In this document: piece by piece, positions 8,150 through 17,537 of the stretch
Layout of the letters: every line of letters starts with the position of its first letter
How positions within the stretch are numbered: the stretch's first letter is position 1
From: Basidiobolus meristosporus CBS 931.73
Lineage: Eukaryota; Basidiobolomycota; Basidiobolomycetes; Basidiobolales; Basidiobolaceae
Direction of reading: 5' to 3'
DNA length: 51,335 nucleotides
NCBI GenBank assembly: GCA_002104905.1
Contig: MCFE01000632.1
Coordinates: 1 to 51,335, forward strand
Made by a program: the position numbers and the translations under genes
Notes under the pieces: generated by a model
Told to the model about the DNA's origin: nothing
Database searches by the model: none
Seen by the model: only the letters and a program-made list of their open reading frames with translations

Positions 8150-11100
8150 CTATTCTCCTCTTCCAGGCAGAGCTCTGTTTCCCTTTGGGGCAGGTTTTGC
8201 AGGATATTGTTGGTGGAACTGGGTAACTAGTTCTTGACAATTAGTGAGATGTGTAGCTGGTTCCCATGTTTGGTCACTTGGGCCATAACCAATCCAGTCT
8301 ACTAAGTAGTACAGCTTTGACCAGATATACTTGGAGTCTAGAATCTGTTTAACTTCAAATTCTTGATGTTGGTCAACCTGGATAGCTTGGGGCTTTGCTT
8401 CTTGCCGGTTTGGCAATGTGTTCCTATAATACGGCTCCAGGAGGGACACATGGAAAGTATCATGGATTTTCGTACTTGCTGGTAACTGTAGCTGATATAC
8501 TATAGGGCTAAGCTTCTTCTTGATCTTGAAGGGACCAAGTTTCTTGAAATCCAACTTGTCACAAGGGCGGTTGGTGCTGATGTTTCTTCTGAGCAACCAT
8601 ACAGAATCTCCTTCATTAAGATCAGGGCTGGGATGCCGTTTTAGATTGGCAAATTTCTTGTAGCTTTCCTGAGCTAAGGATAGCTCTTCCTTGAGGGTGC
8701 TCTGGATGTCCTGGATTGCTTGGGCATGTTCAGCCGCATGTGGGCTCATTGGGTTTGTTGGAATCTGGATATCAAACTGAGGGTGGAATCCATAGTTTGC
8801 ATAGAATGGTGTAAAACCGGTTGCACTATGACTTGAGTTGTTGTAGGCAAACTCAGCAACAGGGAGTAGGTCAACCCAACTGTCTTGCTGGTAATTGATA
8901 TAGCACCGGAGGTATTGCTCCAGAATCTGGTTGATTCATTCAGTCTGGCCATCAGACTGTGGATGGAAGGCAGTAGAGAGCTTGACTTGAACACCAAGGT
9001 ATTGCATGAAGTGTTTCCAAAACTTGGACACAAACTGTGGGCCTCTATCTGACACAATATCACTGGGGATACCATGAAGGCGGAAAATATTCTTCAGGAC
9101 TAAAGCAGCAGTTTCTTTTGTATCAGTGTTCTTACAGCAAGGGATGAAGTGAGCCATCTTGGTCAGCCGGTCAGCCACTACAAGTATAGCATTGAAGCCA
9201 CATGACTCATGGAGGTCAGTAATGAAGTCCATAGATATAGATCTCCATTGGTGTTCTGGGATAGGCAGGGGTTGAGGAAGTCCATAGGGCTGGTGTCTGG
9301 CTGGTTTTGCACGGTTGCAAATATCACAAGTCAGAATGTACTCTTTGATAAGAGTTATCATTCTAGGCCACCAGAAATCTCTTTTGATAGCATTCAAGGT
9401 TTTGGCAGTACCAAAGTGGCCTGCAGCCATTGAATCATGCCAAGACTTAATGATGTCTAGCTGGGTGGCAAGGTCTGGGACATAAAGCTGCTGCTTGTGG
9501 TAGATGAGGTTGTTTACCAAATGCAGGTTCTGGATGTTTGGGAACTTGGGAGGGGGCCCAACTGGGGATTCCAGATATTTCTTGATGGTGCTGGAAGTCA
9601 TATCAGAGGCTTGGGGTTCTGATATCCTTACTAGGAATGAAGGGATGACAAGACTTGAGGACTGGGTGGCAAGAACCTCAAAATGTATCTTGCTCAGCAA
9701 TGGGTGTTCCATTTGCTGACAGGCATCATCTCCCTCTTCCAGGGCATATTCCTTTTTTCTGGACAGGGCATCAGGCTTTCCTTGCTTTGCACCAGGTCTA
9801 TAGGTGATAGTAAAGTCAAAGCTGGACAGGAAGAGTGACCATCTGGCTTGTCTCCGGTTTAGTACTTTGGAAGTTGCAAAGTACTCAAGGTTCTTATGGT
9901 CACAGAAGACTTTGATTTTGTGTTTTGCACCGTCCAGGTAGTGTCTCCATTGCTCAAAGTCTACAATGATGGCAAGCAACTCCTTATCATAGATATCATA
10001 GTTGATCTCTGCAGGGGAAAACTTCTGAGAGTAGAATGCAATGGGGTGCAACACATTGTCCTCATCATACTGGGAGAGTATGGCACCAAGGGCAAAATCC
10101 AAAGCGTCAGTCTCCACCATGAATTGCTTCTCAAGGTCAGGGTGGGCAAGCAGGGGGGCCTTCAGGAAAGATTTCTTGAGTTGGTTGAATGAGCTGGATT
10201 GCTCCTCATTCCAGGCAAAAGGTGTGCTCTTCTGGGTAAGCTTTGTCAGAGGGGTGACTATCTTGGAGTAGTTGGCTATGAACCTGCGATAGAAGTTGGC
10301 AAATCCCAGGAAGGATTGTACTTCCTTGACTGAGCTTGGAGTTTTCCAGGATTGGACTGAATCAACTTTCTATGGGTCCATTCTTGTTCCCTCAGGGCTG
10401 ATGAGATAACCAAGAAATTCCACTTCTCTCTGGTCAAATTCATACTTCTCTAGCTTGGCATAGAGACCGGCAGAGTCTAGTTTTCTCAATACTTTCTTGA
10501 CATGTTCATCATGTTCATCTTGGCTCTTGGAGTATATGAGAATATCATAAAGGTAGATTACCACAAACTGGTCAAGGTATTCACGGAAAATGTCATTCAT
10601 GAGGTGTTGAAACACAGCAGGGGCATTGGTGAGGCCAAATGGCATTACTTTGTTTTCAAAGTGACCATATCTTGTGCGAAAGGCAGTTTTCCATTCATCA
10701 CCGGGCTTGATTCTGACAAGATTGTAAGCTCCTCTCAAGTCAATCTCGGTGAAGACTTGGGCAGCAGATAGCTGATCCAACAGTGTGTTGATCAGGGGCA
10801 GGGGGTAGCGGTTCTTGACTGTGATCTTATTCAAAGCACGGTAGTCCACACACATTCTGAGTGTGCCATCCTTCTTCTTGACAAAGAGGATTGGGGCTCC
10901 AGCAGGTGATTTGGAGTGCTGATTAAACCCTTCTGGAGGTTTTCTTCAATATAACCATGGAGTTCTTTCAACTCCGGCTGGGAGAGGTTATATATTGGGC
11001 CAAATGGAGGGACTTTTCCATCTTCAAGGTCAATAGGGCAGTCATAAGGTCGATGGTCAGGGAGGAGTTCTGCTTTCTTCTTGTCAAAGACATGGGCAAA

Positions 11101-11709
11101 CTCTTGGTACTTGGCTGGTATGTTTGCTGGGGGGGCTCCTTCAGCTGGCAAGGTATCTTGGGCTGTTGAACTGTTGGCAACAGTCTTTTCACAGTTATCA
11201 GGGTCTGGAGATTTCATGGAGTTGACTTGGTGGGATCTGGTGAATGACAGGATTTTGAATTTCCAATCAATACTTGGATTGTGGTAAATCAGCCATGAGC
11301 TTCCAAGCACAATAGGATAGTGTGGTGAGTTGATGATGTTGAAGGCAATTCTTTCTTGGTGGGCAGTACTGGACAGCTGGAGTAAGCATGTTTCATGGGT
11401 AACGGCACCAGAGGAGAGTGATCTTCCATCAATAACTTCTACTTGGACTGGACAGGATTTCAAGGTAACAGGAATAGAGTGCTTCTGGACAAAGGCTTGG
11501 TCAATGAAACAGGATGAAGCACCGGAATCAATCAGGGCTAGGGCTGGGACAGGACCGGAGTCAGGGATCTGGATTTTGACAGGCATTCTCAAGGACTGGA
11601 TAGATTTTGTGGCAAAGGAAGATTCTTGGATATGCTGGATTTTCATGGGTGGGTCCAGTTGCAAGCCTGTCAGTGCAACTGGACATTGAAGTTTCCCAAC
11701 AGATCTGGA
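8150..11709 (-). pseudogene. pol: Chromovirus 1 Pol: PR-RT-RNaseH-IN-chromodomain, broken
   Basis: The frame opens at 11709, in -1 phase to gag. Order: protease ([13 protein letters not shown]), reverse transcriptase, RNase H ([14 protein letters not shown]), integrase zinc finger (H-H-C-C around [20 protein letters not shown]...CDIC), integrase core with SMDFI, SDRGPQF and the downstream glutamate, and a C-terminal chromodomain (EVKQILDSKYIW...DQTWEPATHL). Breaks relative to the sister copy at 47629-51192: a one-base deletion near 10927, AAG to TAG at 10367-10369, and AGA to TGA at 8933-8935. The polymerase motif YLDD reads YLYD (tyrosine codon 10547-10549), which removes a catalytic aspartate. 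A codon is also missing in the proline run near 11125. The chromodomain would have directed integration to marked chromatin. Confidence 0.92.
11653..11697 (-). promoter_or_regulatory. -1 ribosomal frameshift signal, chromovirus 1
   Basis: On the - strand: the slippery heptamer G GGA AAC (11697-11691) in the gag frame, a 6-nt spacer (11690-11685), then an 11-bp perfect stem GTCCAGTTGCA/TGCAACTGGAC with a 10-nt loop that holds the gag stop. It is identical in layout to 47641-47685. Confidence 0.82.
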
Positions 11710-12602
11710 TCAGGTTGGTTGCTGGAGGACTGCATCAGCTTGAAGCTGGACTTCTTGTTGGGGCAGGACTTGGCAAAGTGACCTGGTTGGCCACAGTATA
11801 GACAGAGGTTGGCTTGTTGACGTCTGGACTTTTCACTCTTTGATAGTTTCTTGTATTTGGCACTATCAATCTGCATAGGATCTTCTGGAGTGACTTGGGG
11901 AGCAGGAGGGGCTGGGACTGCAACAGGAATATGTCTTTGACGGTTCTTTTGCTTCTTCTGGAATAGTCTGTTATCACACCGGATTGCTTGGTGCATAGCT
12001 TCAACCAATGTATATGGATCTGGGAGTGTGAGTAGCAGATCACAAACTTCATCATTGAGGCCATCTTGGAATTGGCTAATCAAGGCTGCTTGACCCCAGG
12101 AGCTGAGGTCACTGGAGAGTTGTCGGAATTCTGAGGCATAGACTGATGCTGGTTTGTTCCCTTGCTTGAGGGTCTTGATCTTGTTGGCAGCAGTTCTGGC
12201 TTGGTCAAGGTTACCAAATGTTAGCTCCATTTCAGTGAGGAAAGCTTGGTAGTCTCTGAGGAGGGGAGAGTTGGTCTCCACTAATGGGGAGAACCACTTG
12301 AGAGCTGTACCAGTAAGCAGGTTGGAGATGAAACCAACTTTGGCCTGGTCAGTGGGGTACCGGTTGGGCTGGAGTGCAAGATTGTTCTTCACCATGTTGA
12401 TGAAACCACGGAATTCATTCTGAGAGCCATTGAACTTGGTAGCAGGAGTATACTTGGGTTCTTGGTAGACTGGGACATGGCTAGTTTGCTGGACACTTTG
12501 GTTCTGGAACTGAGCAAGAGTGTATCTGAGGTCTGCATAGTCTTGCTGCAGTTGGGTAAAGGCAGCCATGAGCTGGGCAAAGTTCAGCTCTAGGTTGGAC
12601 AT
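11670..12602 (-). CDS. gag: Chromovirus 1 Gag
   Basis: An open 310-residue Gag from the ATG at 12602 (MSNLELNFAQLM). Residues 1-60 are glutamine-rich and helical, followed by a Ty3-type capsid region (FNGSQNEFRGFINMVKNNL... LLTGTALKWFSPLVETNSPL ... FGNLDQARTAANKIKTLKQ). A basic patch precedes a zinc knuckle near residue 275, CLYC-GQPG-H-FAKS-C (CX2CX4HX4C). The stop lies inside the hairpin of the frameshift signal, and pol overlaps by 40 bases in the -1 frame. This is the only intact chromovirus gene in the window: the sister copy at 46736 has a stop in it. Confidence 0.9.
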   Translation of the reverse strand: MSNLELNFAQLMAAFTQLQQDYADLRYTLAQFQNQSVQQTSHVPVYQEPKYTPATKFNGSQNEFRGFINMVKNNLALQPNRYPTDQAKVGFISNLLTGTALKWFSPLVETNSPLLRDYQAFLTEMELTFGNLDQARTAANKIKTLKQGNKPASVYASEFRQLSSDLSSWGQAALISQFQDGLNDEVCDLLLTLPDPYTLVEAMHQAIRCDNRLFQKKQKNRQRHIPVAVPAPPAPQVTPEDPMQIDSAKYKKLSKSEKSRRQQANLCLYCGQPGHFAKSCPNKKSSFKLMQSSSNQPDPDLLGNFNVQLH

Positions 12603-12995
12603 GGTAGCAGAGGAAGACGGATGAACTTGCAAGGAATACTGGAATATACTAAACTAGATTGTGGGTTTGTAAAGCCACTAGTATGTCAAGAATACAACTA
12701 TTGAGCCACAATCCCCAACTTAAATAAGTTAGCGTCACTTCAGAAGGTACTGGTTTCAACGTCCTTTGATAGAGTATTGTACTAAAGCTTCCAATACTGT
12801 AACAACTGTAAACTCCACCAGCAGGGTAATAAAGTGAATGCAGCTTTGACCAATAGTTTTACAAAGATAAAGTATCTTTGCCTTTATAGGACAAGACTAG
12901 GGAAAGATGATGGGTAATACTTACGGTGAGTATTCCTTTTACAAGTTTTCTTCAAACTTTGGGCAGAAGGCAGGGATCCACAGGTAAGTCAGGAG

Positions 12996-13008
12996 AGTCT
13001 GATAAAAC
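12996..13008 (-). other. Self-priming site, chromovirus 1
   Basis: Directly after the 5' LTR the sense strand reads GTTTTATCAGACT, which does not begin TGG and so is no tRNA site. It is complementary over 11 consecutive bases to AGTCTGATAAA inside the LTR (sense strand, 13134-13124), which lies about 27 bases after a TATA box (13161-13168). That is the arrangement of Tf1-type self-priming. Confidence 0.72.
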
Positions 13009-13529
13009 TGTTATGAATAGACACAAGGCAGGAGGAAAAGCTAGGCACGGCAGGAAAGGACTTAGGTGTGGACCATCAAGGCAAGGCAGGATTCAAGGCA
13101 AGGCTGTTTATTCAAGACCTGTGTTTATCAGACTGAGGAATACTTAAGGGGGGATAGGACTATATATACTTTTTGGCTATACTGATGCCAAGAGATATTA
13201 GCTAATACCAATGGGGTTGTGGGGTGAGGCACAGCAATGGTGCTGGGGATAATGACATAGATGACACGGCACTGAGACAGGATGGGGAAATGGATTGGGT
13301 CACCTGATCATGTGACTAAGTCATGTGACCTGGTATATCCATATATGGTACTGGACTATAAAAAATACGATGGAAAGCTTCCATGGAATGTTCCATTGTG
13401 TAACAATGGTTTGGAATGGTCAGGAACTTTCTGGAAGGTGGTAGAAGGTTCCGGAAGGAATCTCTTAGAAATTGAGCTGGGAAGCAGAAACTTGGCATGG
13501 GTGTTCATGGTTGTCATGTGATCATGACA
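13009..13529 (-). repeat. Chromovirus 1 5' LTR (521 bp)
   Basis: In the sense direction: TGTCATGATC at 13529, TGACTAAGTCA palindrome (13323-13313), CCATATATGG (13348-13339), TATA box (13168-13161), predicted transcript start at AGTCTGATAAA (13134), and the LTR end ATTCATAACA at 13009. Flanked by GTTCT at 13530-13534. Confidence 0.92.
13161..13168 (-). promoter_or_regulatory. TATA box of chromovirus LTR
   Basis: TATATATA on the - strand lies about 27 bases upstream of the sequence that would form the self-primer at the 5' end of the RNA. The sister LTR (7671-8149) reads CTATATAC here. Confidence 0.6.
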
Positions 13530-13971
13530 GTTCTAGAAGGTTCTAAAGATCAATAGAAATCTTAATGATATCAGAATGAACAAAGAGTACTCTTAGCAGG
13601 TGCCAGAAGGTTCTAAGAGGCACAGCGCATGCAACCAATCAGCAATCAGTACTCTGAAACCTGTGTAACATAAGGATGCCATATATGGCATAGAAATGGT
13701 AGGGATGGTTACATGGGTGGACCATATGTCACAGGTACTGGTGTGGGTACTTGCCTAATATAGAAGCACTTACAGCTAGTAATCTTACATAAAGTGAGGG
13801 ATAACCTATGCAATGAGGTAAGCAGGTGTGATAGTCAGCCAGCTTATGGGATAGCATTGATCAAGTAAAACAAAGGTAATAAAACTAAAATAAGTGTAGT
13901 AAAGAAATAGGGAAGTAGAAAATATGCAAATGAGCACATCTGTCAGTGGGTGTCACTGTGACTCCACTACA
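13530..13971 (-). mobile_element. Solo LTR, beta family, right part
   Basis: Antisense start TGTAGTGGAG at 13971, then TGACACCCACTGACAG, a CCATATATGG core (13679-13688) and a CCAAT-type motif, matching 24893-25300 and 43336-43750. It continues at 4007 leftwards. Bases 13530-13534 are the duplicated GTTCT. Confidence 0.7.
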
Positions 13972-14205
13972 ATGGTCAGCTTGTGGCTGTGCAGAGGCTC
14001 TCAATTGCCTACTTGACTATGAGCCTAAGGAGTCTGCATTATTATCTTCAGTAGGCACAGTGTTAACATGGCCATTTTTAGATATAGCCCCACTTGTTGC
14101 ACTGAATGTCAAAGCAAGCTGTGGTCCAACCATTCTTCTGCTGCTGTCTGCAGTGGGGTTTGGTTGAGGACCAGACAGCTCTGCTCTATTTTTTGGCAGT
14201 ATATA
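13972..14205 (-). pseudogene. ORF-B copy B, N-terminal part
   Basis: Reading leftwards, PKNRAELSGPQPNPTADSS aligns with PKNKAKFSGSQPNHTVDSS of copy A, and the match continues to AQPQADHCS at 13972. There the beta LTR begins; the protein resumes at 3466. The ATG of copy A is replaced (the codon before PKN reads CTG) and one stop interrupts the frame near residue 62. The upstream flank faces the tnp2 gene at 14424. Confidence 0.55.
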
Positions 14206-14423
14206 TAAGGAAGTGAGTCAAGCTAAAGGGGATGTAGTGTTACATATACATGTGTATGTGGTGCCACAACTTTATTTGTAATGCTTACTATGGCGGGTCA
14301 TGATTGAATTTTACATTCATGTAGGTGCAATGGCTCAAATACAAGACTCTCTTGAATTCATATCAGTATTGACCAAAAGTGATATCATAGTGTTACATTG
14401 TTGGAGGTCAAACTTTCTGTCCA
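14206..14423. promoter_or_regulatory. Divergent intergenic region of the two-gene transposon
   Basis: About 220 bp between ORF-B (-) and the tnp2 gene (+). It contains a TATA-like TATATATAAGG (14203-14213) and an alternating purine-pyrimidine run (ACATATACATGTGTATGTGG). The left part recurs in copy A at 1-71, where it again precedes ORF-B. A shared promoter is inferred from position only. Confidence 0.35.
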
Positions 14424-17354
14424 ATGGACAATACTACTTTGATTCAATGCCGTAAGAGAAGAGAAAAAAGACTATGTGGCATGTGTAGCAAGCCTCTCAG
14501 CTATGAAGCATGCAGAGTGCATAGAAAGTATTAGAAGGATCATGGCCAGTGTTTTGCCACACAAGTCATATTTGACCATTCATTGGTCAATATTGTACCA
14601 ACATTATCTTGCCAGCCAGTTGATACTTCTCCACTTGCACCTGGCTGTCTTTGTCACCTTGTGCAAACTGAGTCAGGTGAGTTTGTGATGCCTTGAGGCT
14701 CACCTCAGCCTTCTGAATGTGGCATGCAGAGTGATAGCTCTGACAAAGAAGGTTCACTGATGGATTGTGAGCCTACATCCTCTGACAACCATACCATATA
14801 CATGCCCGGTCAAATCCCAATATGCAATGAGACAATACCTGTGGAAGAATATGCTGTCAATAATTTAGACTTATTTGATTTTGCCATTGATTGGGTCATA
14901 TGCATGTCAATTTTTATCCCAAATTGGCACTCTATGGCACCATCTGGCACTCTGTAGCTTGATCAGGTACCATCTGGCATGCTATGGCACTATTGGGCAC
15001 TATGATCAGCTGGAATGATGGAACAAGTCCTTTATGTAGCCAAGTGAGCCCTGTAATCCATCTGCTGGTGAATGATTTAGTGCTGTGGCTAGAGAAGTGG
15101 CACATTCCCCTAACATTGGTAATGGGGGTTTTGAGAATTTATTACTACTTCTTGCCAAAATCATTCTGGGATGCAACTTATCTTGTACATGCTACCAGTG
15201 GACAACTGCCATGCTGCTGGCAACATATGATCCAGCAACTGTCTTGATTCCAGCATGTGCTAACAGTGCATGGCATTCACATCCAAAAATGCTACCATTG
15301 CAACATGTCCAACTTGTCAGAATCCACCACCGTTAAGGGAAAGCATTGTTCACACTCTGGATATATTCCAGTAATACCCCATTTAAAGCAGCTCATGCAG
15401 TACAACAAATATTGCAGAGCTAAACAGTACCGCACTCAGTATCAATCAAATGCAAACATATCCAATGTATCTGATGGCAAACATTACTAACAGGTAAGAA
15501 GAACAGGCTAATTTGAATGGATGTATGACCATGCCTTTGCCCTAGCATCTGATGGATTCTCATTAAACAAGTACTGTACCAGCAAATCCTGCTGGCTATT
15601 GATTCTCATCAATCTGAATCTGCCACCTGCCTTACAATATCAGAGCAATAATCTGATGGTAGTCTCACTGGTATCTGGGCCTATATCACCAAGGGTATCT
15701 GTTGGAGCAAAATTTTCCACTGGGAGCAATGCATTTGCTTTTCAACAATATCCCTATACTGATGACCAAGTTGTGCATGGGGCATTTCAAGCTAAATGAG
15801 CCCTTCAAGATACCAGAGATATTTGAGGGGATTGGCAAGAAAGTACTGAGTATCTGCTACCCTAAGTACTTCTCAAGGGCTCCAATCAATATTCATAAGC
15901 ATATGCAACAATACAAGTGCAAGAACCGGATGAACTGGATATGTATTTATTCAAGTGGTGTTCTGAAGCCATTCCTACCAAGAGTACATTGGAAGCATTG
16001 CAAGTCATATGTGGGCATTGTAGCAATATTTCTTCAGAAGTGGATCACCAATGCCTACTTGATGCATCTACAGCTGCTGTGCAAGGAGTTTATGACCAGA
16101 TTTGAACAGCAATGCTACAAACATAAAGCCAAATGCGTAGATCTCTGCCACTGCTGCATCCATTCTCTACTCCAACTTTCTTGGTGTGTGGAGATTATTA
16201 GGCCTTGCTTCACCTTTTGGGGGTTTCCTATGTAGCAAATGTGTGGGGAGATAGGAAGATAAGTCAAGTTGCAGGTACCACCATATTCCAATTTCATCAA
16301 GATTATTACCTCAGGTCTGTCATGGATGTGATGAGTTGGCCCCCTGGAGGACAGCCAGGAAGGGTTGAAAAATACTGAGCACAGATGTGTACATGCAGAC
16401 ACCTATGCCTATGACATTAAGAAGCTAAGGAGCCCCAATATGTGAGTAATCAGTTAAGTAATGTAAAGCTGGGTTGGGTGCAATAAGCAACTAATTCTTA
16501 TTAGTAAAACTCTACCAAGGTGTGCCAGATTCCTCTTGGTCACAAGCCAACTTCTACACCATTTGATACAGATTTCACACAAACCAGAGCCAGGGAGCAC
16601 CTACAAGGGGTACTAGAATCCAGAAGGGACAAGGAATAAATTGGCTAAATACCAAGAAGCTCTTTGCAGATATTCCGGGGGCTTTCATGACAGAAGTGGC
16701 AACAACCAAGCATATATTTGCAATATGCATATGTTACCAGCAGTACAAGGTACATGGGAACTTTGCCAGTATCATACTGAAAAGCCATAAAGTTGAGGTG
16801 ATAGTAGTACATAAATTGTGGCAGGTGTGCGCATTTGTAGAGGTCAGTAGCAGGAGGACATAGTTTTTTCTGATTCAAGCTATATGTGGAATACCCAAGG
16901 TAGTAGTGGGTAAGCAAATCAAGAGGGGTGTTTCTGCAGTGAAATATATGTACTGCACAAGGGGAGGTGAAAAAGGAAACACCATTTGGTAAATTGGTAT
17001 GATAGTATTATACAGAACTAGCTGTAGGCTGCCATACTGCTGTTATAATGTCATCAGAGTCTCACTGTGTGGCTGTTGGAATATCCTCATGTTTTTTGCC
17101 ATATACAGCAATTGGTTGTCCTGACTGGTTGGATCTATTCAAAATAATTGTAGAGCGCAATAAGACCACAACAATGCCATGTAATTACTGTCACTGCACC
17201 AATCAAATATGGTTGAGTTTTACAACTTTACTTGGCAGTAAAATTATCAAAATGCTGTCATGATCCAATCATGAGATTGTGAAGAGGATCACTAATTCTA
17301 AGCTGCTTGTATTATGATGGTCTCTAAGCAGGATCCTGATGGCTGATCTGGATT
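14424..17354 (+). pseudogene. tnp2-like transposase, copy 1
   Basis: The start at 14424 gives MDNTTLIQCRKRREKRLCGM with a cysteine pair. The central part (15520-15700) reads YDHAFALASDGFSLNKY, SKSCWLLILINLNLPPALQY and NLMVVSLVSGP, the conserved tnp2 (PF02992-type) stretch before the catalytic core, but the core itself (about 120 residues, present in the copies at 23268-23519 and 25647-25997) is deleted after GPISP. Homology to the other copies resumes with KFSTGSNAFAFQQYPYTDDQ and continues to about 16420. The region 16420-17354 is the C-terminal part, shared with 39639-40571. Frames shift often and stops are common; possible short introns exist (for example a GTGAGT start at 14680). Role: cut-and-paste transposase. 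Not functional. Confidence 0.65.
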
Positions 17355-17390
17355 GGATCCACCCACAGGGCTAAATTAATTTTCTCAGGG
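17355..17390 (-). repeat. Right terminal inverted repeat of copy B transposon
   Basis: Reverse-complemented, the end begins CCCTGAGAAAATTAATTTAG and continues to GGTGGATCC. The same 36-bp end, diverged, is at 39639 (CCCTATGAAAAATAATCTGG...GAGTGGATCC), 21849 and 24866, always at the 3' side of a tnp2 gene. CTC at 17391-17393 pairs with TTC at 1297-1299 as target duplication. Confidence 0.7.
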
Positions 17391-17537
17391 CTCAGAGACA
17401 TAATGAGTTGAATATACATGTGGAGCAATCCATATCCCAGGTAGAGAAAGCAGCATCTTTGCTGCAAAGAAGGAATTCAAGTAGCTCAATGTCACAACCA
17501 AGAATTGATCCATTTCCTGATAAAACAGCAGAGAAAC
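17391..17537 (+). pseudogene. ORF-B copy A, third segment
   Basis: This resumes copy A exactly where it stopped at 1299. The segment EQSISQVEKAASLLQRRNSS is nearly identical to copy B near 3200. It is cut at 17538 by the copia LTR. Confidence 0.6.

Larger units (their letters stand above)
4008..13529 (-). mobile_element. Chromovirus 1 (Ty3/gypsy, Tf1/sushi-like), full length, inactive
   Basis: Full-length element on the - strand: 5' LTR 13009-13529, self-priming site 12996-13008, gag 12602-11670, frameshift signal 11697-11653, pol to 8150, polypurine tract, then 3' LTR 8149-7671 plus 4049-4008. Its 3' LTR is split by the alpha element at 4050-7666. The LTRs are both 521 bp once the insert is removed and differ at seven positions by my count. 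The 5-bp duplication GTTCT frames it. The C-terminal chromodomain places it among chromoviruses. gag is open; pol has one frameshift, two stops and a mutated polymerase active site, so it cannot move by itself. Confidence 0.92.
1300..17390 (+). mobile_element. Two-gene tnp2-type DNA transposon, copy B (nest carrier)
   Basis: The left end reads CCCTATGAAAATT and the right end, reverse-complemented, reads CCCTGAGAAAATT. The flanks are TTC (1297-1299) and CTC (17391-17393), a 3-bp target duplication with one change. Joining the flanks restores collinearity with ORF-B copy B at the same site with no gap, which makes the boundaries convincing. Between the ends are ORF-B (- strand, 14205 to 1630) and a tnp2-like transposase (+, from 14424), transcribed divergently. 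Removing 3467-13971, a nested LTR stack, leaves roughly 5.6 kb. tnp2/EnSpm transposons also make 3-bp duplications, but their ends usually start CACTA; here they start CCCT. Target and insert are members of the same family. Confidence 0.7.

Noticed and set aside
11330-11689. Long open frames on the strand opposite chromovirus gag and pol (for example 11330-11689, 47595-48008, 9896-10192)
   Set aside because: They mirror each other in both chromovirus copies only because they are the antisense of conserved coding DNA. They hold no domain and no start context of their own.
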